Origin: Mucilaginibacter aquaedulcis
GTDB taxonomy: Bacteria > Bacteroidota > Bacteroidia > Sphingobacteriales > Sphingobacteriaceae
DNA length: 64,000 nucleotides
Reading direction: 5' to 3'
Assembly (NCBI RefSeq): GCF_030409325.1
Contig: NZ_JAUFPR010000003.1
Location: 310,001 to 374,000 of the forward strand
The first letter of the stretch is position 1; each line of letters starts with the position of its first letter. Shown here one piece after another: positions 17,120-25,227 of this stretch. The notes below the pieces were generated by a model that was given only the letters and a program-made list of their open reading frames with translations, was not told where the DNA came from and did no database searches. The translations under genes were made by a program, and so were the position numbers.

Positions 17120-17329
17120 TTATTTGTAAAGCCAATCGCCAACCTGTTTGCGCAGTAAATTAATGGATATGCCCATGAGCGGAACCAGGATAATTGTGGT
17201 TAGCAGGGTTTTCAGTAACGGATGCCAGCTGACGATCAGTGGCATAACGGTCACGAATATGATATTGATGAGTGGATAAATGCAAAGCCAGGTGATCAGT
17301 GCCATTTTCCATTTTTTTGGTGTTTTCAT
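17120..17329 (-). CDS. two-helix membrane protein, like ABM C-terminal membrane domain
   Basis: A 69-residue protein with KTPKKWKMALITWLCIYPL at the start, two transmembrane helices (about 9-32 and 37-58) and the end RKQVGDWLYK. The P-KKWK-x-A-x2-TWL-x-IYPL pattern resembles the membrane tail found after the antibiotic-biosynthesis-monooxygenase (ABM) domain in some proteins; here the tail stands alone without the ABM part. That resemblance is from memory. It sits 16 bases upstream of the nitroreductase start and probably shares its transcript. Confidence 0.68.
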   Translation of the reverse strand: MKTPKKWKMALITWLCIYPLINIIFVTVMPLIVSWHPLLKTLLTTIILVPLMGISINLLRKQVGDWLYK

Positions 17330-17425
17330 AATTCAGTTACTTATACACACAAAGTTCCGGCAAAGCGGGACACAAATACAGGTCGGGAAAATGGACAGTT
17401 TGGTCAAATAAATGGAAAATGAAAT

Positions 17426-18292
17426 CTATCCTTTGCGGTAGGCTACGGGAGAAAGCCCCTTCAGGTTTTTGAAATACTTTCCAAAAGCAGACTGGTCAGA
17501 AAAATGAAGGTATTCAGCAATCTGCGCAACGGTAAGTGCAGGGTTGTGTAACAGGACGCTGGCCTCTAATACAACCGCCTCTGCTATCCATGCTCCCGGA
17601 GTTCTACCGGTTACGGCGCTTACCGTTTCGGTGAGGTGATTAGGGGTTATAAATAGCCGCTCCGCATAAAAACTTACGCTGCGTTCGCTGATGAAATTTT
17701 GATTCACCAGCTTTTTGAAGTCGGCCGCCAGTAGCTGGCTTCTGGTTTGCACGGCTTCCATGTTTAAATTATACTCTTCATACAACGAAGCAACCTCGTA
17801 TAGCAGCCCGTTGATGAGTGATCTGGTAACTTCATCGCTAAATTTGTTATCCCGATCGGATTTTTCCTTGATAAATTGCACGAAACGTTTGAGATTTTCC
17901 GCATTTGTAGACGACAGCAAAAATATATGCCTGGCTACGCTTTCAAAAAAAGGAAAGCGGTCTGTAAGGGTTTCACCGGAAGAATTAAGGAAGTTTTTTG
18001 AAAACAGGATAGCGAAAGAACGAAAGTCATCGGATTTAAAGTGCCATTGTTTAATAACATGCGGAGACATTGCGATCAGGCAATCAGGGATGATTTCATA
18101 AGTTTCCAGGTTTGCTGCAAGGCGAGCCTCACCGGCTAAACAAATGCCGATACCATAATAATTGGTACGGTGAGGAATGATAAGCGGCTCTTTGGTCTGG
18201 TTCAACGGCTGAGACAAAAAAAGCACATCCGGAATGTCGCTATCCTTTCCATGAAGATTATCTAATGCATAAGTCGGAATATGCTTGGTCAT
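17426..18292 (-). CDS. AraC-family transcriptional regulator
   Basis: About 288 residues. The N-terminal cupin-like sensor region (about 25-165) is followed by a C-terminal double helix-turn-helix (about 190-288): SVSFYAERLFITPNHLTETVSAVTG for the first and LTVAQIAEYLHFSDQSAFGKYFKNLKGLSP for the second, ending YRKG. The start is placed at the ATG at 18292 (MTKHIPTYAL), since the longer frame to 18340 begins with TTG. It lies upstream of the nitroreductase group on the same strand, 97 bases before it, and is the probable regulator of that group. Confidence 0.9.
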   Translation of the reverse strand: MTKHIPTYALDNLHGKDSDIPDVLFLSQPLNQTKEPLIIPHRTNYYGIGICLAGEARLAANLETYEIIPDCLIAMSPHVIKQWHFKSDDFRSFAILFSKNFLNSSGETLTDRFPFFESVARHIFLLSSTNAENLKRFVQFIKEKSDRDNKFSDEVTRSLINGLLYEVASLYEEYNLNMEAVQTRSQLLAADFKKLVNQNFISERSVSFYAERLFITPNHLTETVSAVTGRTPGAWIAEAVVLEASVLLHNPALTVAQIAEYLHFSDQSAFGKYFKNLKGLSPVAYRKG

Positions 18293-18437
18293 CTCAGTAC
18301 TTTGAAGTATAAAGCTAAAAAGATATTCAGGATATGCCAACCTATTAATACAGTCAGTTCTGAACGCTTTTTAACCTTAGGAACAATATGTATTTAATGT
18401 TATTTTTATGTAAAGTGAAACTAATATATCTTTACAT

Positions 18438-18788
18438 ATGATCAAAAAGCTGCTAAAACCAGATGGTGAGTGGTTACCTGTTCACCAAGAAATTAATGGC
18501 AAAACCTTATTGCCAAAAGATTTTATCATTCCACGGTTGATGATTAACGGCAGTACTTACACTGTATTATCTGAAAAACCAGATGAAGGAATTATCAGGG
18601 TCAAGGGCAGAAATTTAGATATTTACAGCACTGATGGCACAAATAATGGAAGGCATTTAACTGCTATCTATCAGATTGAAAATAGTAAGTTGACGATATG
18701 TTATAATTTAAAAGGAGACGTTTACCCGCAGGCATTTTACACTGCACACCATCCTGCTTATTTCCTTTCTGTGTTTAAAAAGATTTAG
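18438..18788 (+). CDS. TIGR03067-like small protein
   Basis: A 116-residue protein: GEWLPVHQEINGKTLLPKDF, LMINGSTYTVL, and LTAIYQIENSKLTICYNLKGDVYPQAF. This is the lipocalin-like layout of TIGR03067 proteins (an opening GxW with an xNGKxLP segment, then a closing IYxIExxxLxICY). No signal peptide, so probably cytoplasmic. Divergent from the AraC gene. Function unknown. Confidence 0.7.
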   Translation: MIKKLLKPDGEWLPVHQEINGKTLLPKDFIIPRLMINGSTYTVLSEKPDEGIIRVKGRNLDIYSTDGTNNGRHLTAIYQIENSKLTICYNLKGDVYPQAFYTAHHPAYFLSVFKKI

Positions 18789-19100
18789 TTACCCCAAAAA
18801 TCAGTATTCCAGCTGGCTTTTAGCATCTCAACACCTATGGTCATGCTTTATCATCATTCAGTGGAAGGAATTAGTGAGCTTTTTGTATCCTTTGTCTCAA
18901 CAACCGGATAATATGATAAATATCAAACCCTTCTGCTGATCGGCTGTTTCATGGAAAAATAAACAACCTGATAATTTATAGGTACTGCCATGACTGTTTC
19001 TTATGGAACTTTTCAACCTTTCTATCAGCGTAAATCCCAAAAGGCTCTAAAGAATGATTTTAGATAAGACACAAAGTTTACCGGATAACAGCACACTAAA
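18789..19100. other. gene-free stretch
   Basis: About 310 bases with stop codons in all frames and no hairpin, repeat or RNA gene that I can support. It lies just left of the first tRNA-terminator-like repeat and may be decayed DNA at an island edge. Confidence 0.4.
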
Positions 19101-19202
19101 ACATCGAACCGCTAAGACAAGCGAACTCTTTAGTAATATATACTTGATAATAATAGTAATTATAAGGCATAAAAAAAGCCCCTCATCCAACGCGCGGGCT
19201 TG
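19101..19202 (-). repeat. copy 1 of tRNA-Asn downstream/terminator repeat
   Basis: From ACATCGAACCGC to GCATAAAAAAAGCCCC this segment (19101-19182) matches 52248-52326 almost base for base over about 80 bases, with a handful of substitutions and a three-base length difference. The terminator stem that follows is decayed (GCCC...GGGC), and no tRNA T-arm is left. It is in the same orientation as the intact tRNA copy 33 kb to the right. Confidence 0.8.
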
Positions 19203-19305
19203 TGCTCTCTATACTGAATAATCGTTTGTAACAATAGATGTAGTTTATAATCAAACGCAAAAGATTTTCTATAAATCTTTAAAAACTTAACCCTTAAAAT
19301 CATCA

Positions 19306-20226
19306 ATGAAAACCAACATTCTGCAAAAAATCTTACACACTTCTTTAACAAGGATCATACTCGGTCTTATTACCTGCCTAGCAACAGTTCGACTTGGACA
19401 GTTCTTTATACAAAAGCTACTATTTACAAGCGTAAATAAAGACCTAAAGTCATTGTTAAGCGGATTGTTTGTCGCCATACTTGCGTTACTTTCATACGGG
19501 TATCTTTATAAGTTTTACGAAAAACGGAAAATTACCGAATTGTCAAAAAAAGGCATTGTTAAAAATATTGCCATAGGCGCTGGTTTGGGCGCAATTTTAC
19601 AATCCTTAACCATTTTAATAATATTTTTAAACGGCGGGTATTCAGTGATATCGGTCAATCCCATTCAATTTGTAATACTACCGCTGATCACGGCATTTAC
19701 TTCGGCTGTTATTGAAGAAATATTATTACGAGGGATAATATTTAGAATTACGGAGGAAAGATTGGGAACTTATTTCGCTATGGCCATTTCAGCCGCCTTA
19801 TTTGGCGCCATGCATCTTGCTAATCCACATAGTTCCGTTATTGCGGGCATTGGGCTTGCTATACAGGCCGGCCTGTTACTTGCGGCGGCTTATATCTATA
19901 AAAGAAATTTGTGGTTCCCGATAGCTATTCACTTTGCCTGGAATTTTACGCAATCGGCCATTTTCGGTGCAAATGTATCAGGAAATACCCTTTCAAAAAC
20001 TTTAATAACTTCTAAAATAACAGGGCCTGAATGGCTCACCGGCGGACTATTTGGGCCCGAAGGCTCGGTTCAGGCAACCTTATTTTGCACTATTGCAACC
20101 ATCATACTTTTAATCCTGAGCCGCAAACAAGGAAAAATTATTACTCCTCCCTGGCGGAAGAATCATGAACCGTTAGCAGCAAGTTCCGACAAAACAGGCC
20201 AAGTAATAAATGCTGAACTAAACTAA
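19306..20226 (+). CDS. CPBP-family intramembrane glutamic protease
   Basis: A 306-residue membrane protein of the CAAX-protease/bacteriocin-processing (CPBP, Abi) family with about eight hydrophobic segments. The signature motifs are visible: EEILLRG (about 137-143, the two catalytic glutamates and the arginine), FGAMHLANPH (about 161-170, the first catalytic His) and IAIHFAWNF (about 205-213, the second His). Such proteases act within the membrane; roles range from bacteriocin immunity to regulated proteolysis. It stands alone between two tRNA-terminator repeat copies, so it may be cargo of a small insertion. Confidence 0.88.
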   Translation: MKTNILQKILHTSLTRIILGLITCLATVRLGQFFIQKLLFTSVNKDLKSLLSGLFVAILALLSYGYLYKFYEKRKITELSKKGIVKNIAIGAGLGAILQSLTILIIFLNGGYSVISVNPIQFVILPLITAFTSAVIEEILLRGIIFRITEERLGTYFAMAISAALFGAMHLANPHSSVIAGIGLAIQAGLLLAAAYIYKRNLWFPIAIHFAWNFTQSAIFGANVSGNTLSKTLITSKITGPEWLTGGLFGPEGSVQATLFCTIATIILLILSRKQGKIITPPWRKNHEPLAASSDKTGQVINAELN

Positions 20227-20240
20227 TAATTCCGTTATCT

Positions 20241-20330
20241 CCGATTATAAATAAATCCAAAATTCAAGGCATAAAAAAAGCCCCGCGGACGTGCGGGGCT
20301 TTGCTCCCCTGACTGGGCGAAATTCGAACC
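20241..20330 (-). repeat. copy 2: tRNA 3'-end fragment with terminator
   Basis: Read on the minus strand it contains a T-arm (GGTTCGAAT), an acceptor-like end and then GCCCCGC-ACGTCC-GCGGGGC with seven Ts. The 20-base stem-loop (20280-20299) is identical to the terminator of the intact tRNA-Asn (52322-52341). The upstream tRNA body (D-arm, anticodon arm) is absent, so it is a fragment such as integration leaves at an attachment site, not a tRNA gene. It can still end transcription of the minus-strand gene at 20410. Confidence 0.72.
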
Positions 20331-20409
20331 GATTTTTAGATCAATTACGTCTTTTAAATAAGTTAAGTAGATTCTGATGTTAATCCAGACTGGATTTATC
20401 GAACTTCGA

Positions 20410-20997
20410 TTAATTATCAATTCGAACATTCTTATGCCCAAGTGTTAGGCTTTGTTTTACGAGAGGGCCCAAAAATTCATCGGAGTAAAAACTAACAATA
20501 GAATCCTCATTCGTTAATAAGTTAAATTTTGGAAGAATCAGCAATTTAAAGTCATTTAGCACCTGCTCAGTAAATTTGCTCAAATCCGTATTGTTATCAA
20601 TGTGATAACTGTTTGCTCCTCTCCAATAATCATTTTGTATGACTCCGAAATAATTCTCTCTTACGTAAAGAATACCATCGTGAATCGTAGGTTTTTGGGG
20701 ATTCGTGACGTCACTTATAAAACCTGTTGTAAAGTTGAAACAAAAATCAACTGAATTACGAGAGTTCCAGGAAAAATTCTGAAGTTCGATTAAATTAAAA
20801 AATGGTTCGTGTTTTTTCCACCATTTATTGCCAATCGTTTTATAGCCCGCGACTTTTAATAAAGGTTTAAGCGAGTCTTTAACAAAAATTAATTGCTTTT
20901 TCTTGGCTGTGATGCCTATTGGCTGTACAATTAATTCTTTTTCTAAAATTATCTCTTTTGAAATCTTACGACGAAATAGGTTAACAAAGAAGTTCAT
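20410..20997 (-). CDS. DUF4304-like protein
   Basis: A 195-residue soluble protein. The region KDSLKPLLKVAGYKTIGNKWWKKHEPFFNLIELQNFSW (about 40-77) matches the DUF4304 pattern (…LKPxGFKxxGNxFxR…INIQKSxW), followed by DFCFNFTTGFIS. A long C-terminal part (about 100-195) has no motif I know. No signal peptide. It sits between two tRNA-fragment repeats, isolated from other genes, which suggests acquired cargo. Function unknown. Confidence 0.7.
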   Translation of the reverse strand: MNFFVNLFRRKISKEIILEKELIVQPIGITAKKKQLIFVKDSLKPLLKVAGYKTIGNKWWKKHEPFFNLIELQNFSWNSRNSVDFCFNFTTGFISDVTNPQKPTIHDGILYVRENYFGVIQNDYWRGANSYHIDNNTDLSKFTEQVLNDFKLLILPKFNLLTNEDSIVSFYSDEFLGPLVKQSLTLGHKNVRIDN

Positions 20998-21108
20998 CTC
21001 AGGAATTTTATGCTAAAGATAAGTAAAGATGAAGTAGGCTTGTAGCTATAAAACAAAATAGCCCCCCGCTGTCCGAGCTACTTTACTACGTTCAAATATG
21101 CCCGTAGT

Positions 21109-21200
21109 CCCCAACTATAAATAAATTCAAAAATCTAAGGCATAAAAAAAACCCGTGGACGTGCGGGACTTTGCTCCTAAGGCTGGACTAAATTCGAACC
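21109..21200 (-). repeat. copy 3: tRNA 3'-end fragment with decayed terminator
   Basis: The same layout as copy 2, including the upstream ATAAATAAATTCAAAA block and AAGGCATAAAAAAAA. The terminator stem is weakened (CCCGTGGACGTGCGGG), followed by TTTGCTCC and a T-arm reading GGTTCGAAT on the minus strand. A further T-arm-like GGTTCGAACTACGCCC is at 21263-21278. Together with copies 1 and 2 this makes a row of degenerate tRNA ends in one orientation. Confidence 0.65.
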
Positions 21201-21412
21201 ATTTATTGGAACAAATGCGCGTTTTAAGCGCATTTGGGCATTTATAGAAAAACCTTACTGGGCGTAGTTCGAACCACCGTTGAGGGCTTCGTCATTTTGA
21301 AGTATATTAAAAAAGTATTCAGGGAGAGCTAAGGTTCGCTTGGTTAACACCGAAGAGCGGTGGACCAATTTTTCCGTATAGTTTAAGTTGTCTGTTTTCA
21401 AACTTAAATTCT

Positions 21413-21446
21413 AACAGCCGTCAAATCAAAAGTGACGGCTGTTTTT
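21413..21446 (+). terminator. hairpin with plus-strand T-run
   Basis: AACAGCCGTCA and its exact complement TGACGGCTGTT around a 9-base loop, followed by six Ts on the plus strand. No plus-strand gene ends here, so it is either left over from a deleted gene or acts on the minus-strand giant gene that ends at 21502, where its T-run is poor. Confidence 0.5.
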
Positions 21447-21501
21447 TAACTTTTAATCTCCTATGTAAATTTTATCAAATGCTTGCACAGATAAAATATG
21501 A

Positions 21502-24500
21502 TTATGAGTCGACAGGTTGTTTATCAAGTGAAATAGTTGCAGTTAATACTCCGTAACCGACATTCAATATACATGATATTCCCGCGGCTACGGCTTGCAC
21601 ATCCCCTTTTGTCCAGTTAACTAAAGGAGATATAACTCCGCTCACATTAAACAATGTGTTTCCTGCAATACCCAGTTTATCATTCAGTTGTTTTGTTGAT
21701 GCGATGTACTGTCCAATCACAGGCCCCTCCCATAAAAAATTTATAATAAGGTCGAGTACTGGCCCCCAAAATTCATAGGTTTTGGCCCCGGGTCTGGTAA
21801 TACTTGACGGCCCTCTGAGTGTATTCACTACCGGCGCTGGTGGCGCCGCATCTTCACCTTCACCTGCCGCTGGTACCGGCGGAGCGCCGGGAGAAAACTT
21901 GACTACATCTACCAGGGCCTTGAAAAGTCCAGCTCCAGAGGCCAGGCTGTTACTCCACACAAACCATGGAGAGCTTTCTTTTTCAAGAAAGGTAATGTTG
22001 ATTTGCTGTATGATATCTGGCCCGATATAGGGAACATACGCTGCGGTTGCTACTTTTGCTAAAAAAGTACTGTCCTTCCATGCGGGCATCAACCGGGTCA
22101 CGGTTAAAGCCCCGATTAAGCATCCGCCAATCAAGCCAGCAATATTTCCTGCAAATTCCAGTTTGTCATAAAGCGGTGTTTTGTTCAGTTCTGGTGGTAA
22201 AAGCGAACTCCAGTTAACACCAAGTGATTGCGTGTTAGAGGGCTTTACATTGGAAGTTGATTTCGTATAGCATAAATTCGCTATAGCTGTCAAATCTGCT
22301 GCATTGGTAAATGTAGTTACATCGCCTGCTGTAAAAGGGGCTTGAGCGTCATTTTCCAGCTTGTAGAATACAGTAACCGGAATTGCAGCCAGCAAACACA
22401 CCAAATCCAGTATACTTAAATCCGAACCGGTAAAAAATTTGTACACCGGAGAGATAACAGGTATCTTGATCGTGGCATCCAGCACTTTTTCAACACCGGT
22501 CAAGGCTGCTTCTATCACATCAAATAACTTAGTGATGATGTTGTTTGCTGAATCAAGCAGTGCGGTTAAAATGATATCTACTATTTGTTTCACCATCTGA
22601 TCCATAGTCATAGTAGATGCATTGTCAAAAACGCCTTGTAATTTTTGTATTGTTGACCACAGGATATCGCCTTCATCATCCACGGCGTTAATCAGATCGG
22701 TCATTACCGATGACGGATCAGCCGCGGATGCGCTGTCCTGGCCGTTAGTTGCATTGTTCTGAGCGTGATGAGATCCCCAATTGGATGACGGTGTACTCTT
22801 TGGAGTACTTGTATTGTTTGATGATGCATTGCTGGAGTAACTGTCCGTTGGCAGACCAGCCCATGAATTAAGTGCAGTTTCTAAATTGCTGATCAATACA
22901 GACAGGTCTTCCTTATAAGTATCCACACTTGCAATTTTGCTCCTGATATATTTAAGAAATAACTGTTTCAGTACGGCGTGCGTATTGAGGATATCGTGCC
23001 ATGCAAAAATTGATCCGAGCCACTTCACCATATCTTCAAACGCCACTGCAATTTTATTCAGTACGAAATGTATGCCGTTGGCAATATCATGCGCACATTT
23101 TAAAGCGAAATGATAACTTTTCTCTGCTATAGTGAATATGAAATGATTGATTGCCCCAAACTTTTGTATTTCCCATTGCTCTACTTTTGCAAACTCTGAT
23201 TTCAACCATTTCCATCCGTCACCGGCAAGTAGTTCAAGTGTGTTATCGCTCCCAAGTAGCTTACCCGCCTGAAGCTTTGCAGATTGAACGATGAGCCCTA
23301 CACCGAGGGCCGCTGCCTCCTCTTCGCTCCCGTAATACCGCATTTTTCCATCCAACACGTGCATGCCAAATACAGCCGATGACGCTACAGCATTTTTGAT
23401 TGCATTGGCATCATCGGGTTGCGGCGAGCCATTTGAAGGAACAGCTGTGTGGAGTGATATAAACTGCTGAATATATGTAACGAGATCACTCCTTTCCTGA
23501 GGAGTAACGGATGCATCCAATAGTGGTTTGCTTTTTCCCATCTCATCAGATACCGAACCATTTACGCTATCGAGATTAATGCCATCCAATTTAGCAACAA
23601 GATTATTCAGCGGGTTAACAATTTCCGGAGTTGAGGATCCATCTGTAATACTGAAACATACACCAGCCAGCGTATCTACTGATTGTACCAAGGTAATTAC
23701 CCCGTTGGTATCACATGTAATAGTAAGCGGATCATCAGGATATAGCACATGATAGGCATCGTTAATATATAAAGTACATGCCGAGCTGGATGTGATTGAT
23801 ACATTCTGATTTACCAATACTACATTCGAGTTATCTGTAAGTTGTATGTGCGTAGTGTAAGTAAAGGACTCAACATAGTCTTCCGGATCAGTACCGGGCA
23901 GCACAATATTCCTTTCTATCCAGTGAGTTGTACTGGTATCCTGGGTCATTTGGGTAATTACCGATTCAGTACCTGTATTAACTTGCCCAAAAATAACCAG
24001 GCTGTTTTGTACAGTATGTATATATGGTGCCACAGCCAGTACATTTTCCAAAATGGAAACCGGATAACTCCAGGCAGTTGGTACAGCTTCCTGGCCAACG
24101 TTACATTTCATATAAAAGATTTGACCTGCCTCATTTAGTCCCCATAAAATGGTTTGGGTGGCTGTATTATTAACCTGCAGCCTTTGTACGCCGGAGAGCA
24201 GGTTATGGGTGTAAATTAGTCCGGATGATACATCGGCCAGCGTTTGACGGGAGTGATCAACGAAATAAAGTGAACTTCCGGCAGCAACAAACAGATCAGT
24301 TTCGGCGGGGGTGTAATTGTCCGGGTCTGCTGTTGCCAACGCTTGCGATAACCCCATGGCTGTAGTACCTGCGGGTAAATTAAAGGCAATATGGGATGGA
24401 TCAACCGTTGGATCGATTGAATTATAAAAAGAGCTGAATATCAGTTCCATTTCCGCAGAACCTAAAGTTTTCAAACCGGAAAGGGTGTAAGTGCCGGGGG

Positions 24501-25146
24501 CAGATTCTGCATTGAGATAGCCTACTTCACTGTAAATATTACCGGCCGAAATAGCTGAAGGCAGGTGTATCCACGTCCATTGCGGGGCACTGTTGTCAGT
24601 TGGTATGGAAACATAGTAGCGGTTTACGTAGTTGCCGGCGTTGCTGCCCCCCTGAATAACATCGGCCTGTAACATTTGCAGTTGTCCGCTTTGGCAAAGG
24701 TTAATGTCTGATACATTCAGGGTAGCTTTATTATCATGGCTTCCATTATAGGTGGCGGCCTGCCAGGTTAAGCCATTGGCCGCAATATTGCTCCAATCGT
24801 CATCTGTATTGGATGTCAGGTTGGCTAGGTACAATGTATCAACCTGATTAACGGTTACTACAAGCGCAATATAAACAATGCCGGAATTAAGGTCCTGCGC
24901 AACATCGAACAGCTTGGCAGCAATGCTGCCTCCATTTGGTTTCAATACAGAACTCAGATCAACCCTTGACCATCCGCGCGCACCCAAAGAGGCTTCCCGT
25001 GTGAGATAAAATACATTATTTGTTCCGATAGAAAAGAACAGAGCATTGCCCTGTTGTGTTTGTAGTACTTCGAACTGTTTGCCAGGCGCCATAACCACAG
25101 CATGTTTCTGATTTTTCATCAGTTCGGTTTGACTGGTAATAATCAT
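21502..25146 (-). CDS. giant 1214-residue protein, propeller-like N-terminus, hydrophobic C-terminus
   Basis: I do not recognise the full protein. The N-terminal half (about 1-450) is beta-rich with repeated blade-like units (GNALFFSIGTNNVFYLT, GIVYIALVVTVNQVDTLYLA, QTILWGLNEAGQIFYM), suggesting a beta-propeller or lectin-like fold. The middle (about 510-760) is helical (GKMRYYGSEEEAAALGVG and several amphipathic helices). A low-complexity Ser/Asn/Thr linker spans about 765-807. The C-terminal part (about 810-1214) has hydrophobic stretches (LDLVCLLAAIPVTVFY, GLIGGCLIGALTV) like toxin translocation segments. There is no N-terminal signal peptide, which would fit release by lysis or a dedicated route. 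It lies 81 bases after the P47-like gene on the same strand and is probably co-transcribed. Confidence 0.75.
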   Translation of the reverse strand: MIITSQTELMKNQKHAVVMAPGKQFEVLQTQQGNALFFSIGTNNVFYLTREASLGARGWSRVDLSSVLKPNGGSIAAKLFDVAQDLNSGIVYIALVVTVNQVDTLYLANLTSNTDDDWSNIAANGLTWQAATYNGSHDNKATLNVSDINLCQSGQLQMLQADVIQGGSNAGNYVNRYYVSIPTDNSAPQWTWIHLPSAISAGNIYSEVGYLNAESAPGTYTLSGLKTLGSAEMELIFSSFYNSIDPTVDPSHIAFNLPAGTTAMGLSQALATADPDNYTPAETDLFVAAGSSLYFVDHSRQTLADVSSGLIYTHNLLSGVQRLQVNNTATQTILWGLNEAGQIFYMKCNVGQEAVPTAWSYPVSILENVLAVAPYIHTVQNSLVIFGQVNTGTESVITQMTQDTSTTHWIERNIVLPGTDPEDYVESFTYTTHIQLTDNSNVVLVNQNVSITSSSACTLYINDAYHVLYPDDPLTITCDTNGVITLVQSVDTLAGVCFSITDGSSTPEIVNPLNNLVAKLDGINLDSVNGSVSDEMGKSKPLLDASVTPQERSDLVTYIQQFISLHTAVPSNGSPQPDDANAIKNAVASSAVFGMHVLDGKMRYYGSEEEAAALGVGLIVQSAKLQAGKLLGSDNTLELLAGDGWKWLKSEFAKVEQWEIQKFGAINHFIFTIAEKSYHFALKCAHDIANGIHFVLNKIAVAFEDMVKWLGSIFAWHDILNTHAVLKQLFLKYIRSKIASVDTYKEDLSVLISNLETALNSWAGLPTDSYSSNASSNNTSTPKSTPSSNWGSHHAQNNATNGQDSASAADPSSVMTDLINAVDDEGDILWSTIQKLQGVFDNASTMTMDQMVKQIVDIILTALLDSANNIITKLFDVIEAALTGVEKVLDATIKIPVISPVYKFFTGSDLSILDLVCLLAAIPVTVFYKLENDAQAPFTAGDVTTFTNAADLTAIANLCYTKSTSNVKPSNTQSLGVNWSSLLPPELNKTPLYDKLEFAGNIAGLIGGCLIGALTVTRLMPAWKDSTFLAKVATAAYVPYIGPDIIQQINITFLEKESSPWFVWSNSLASGAGLFKALVDVVKFSPGAPPVPAAGEGEDAAPPAPVVNTLRGPSSITRPGAKTYEFWGPVLDLIINFLWEGPVIGQYIASTKQLNDKLGIAGNTLFNVSGVISPLVNWTKGDVQAVAAGISCILNVGYGVLTATISLDKQPVDS

Positions 25147-25227
25147 GATGATAATTTTATTAATGCACCGCCTTAAAACTGAGGCTTAAAGCGATGCGGA
25201 TGAATGTAAATTGTTTAATTTAATTTG

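Noticed and set aside
16477..17142. Longer nitroreductase start with 13 extra residues
   Set aside because: The start codon would be TTG and the frame would overlap the preceding gene; the ATG at 17103 begins exactly at the family's N-terminus.
20300..20330. Possible second tRNA gene on the minus strand
   Set aside because: Only the T-arm and an acceptor-like end are present; no D-arm, anticodon arm or matching 5' acceptor strand lies upstream. Treated as a fragment. The same holds for 21181-21200 and 21263-21278.
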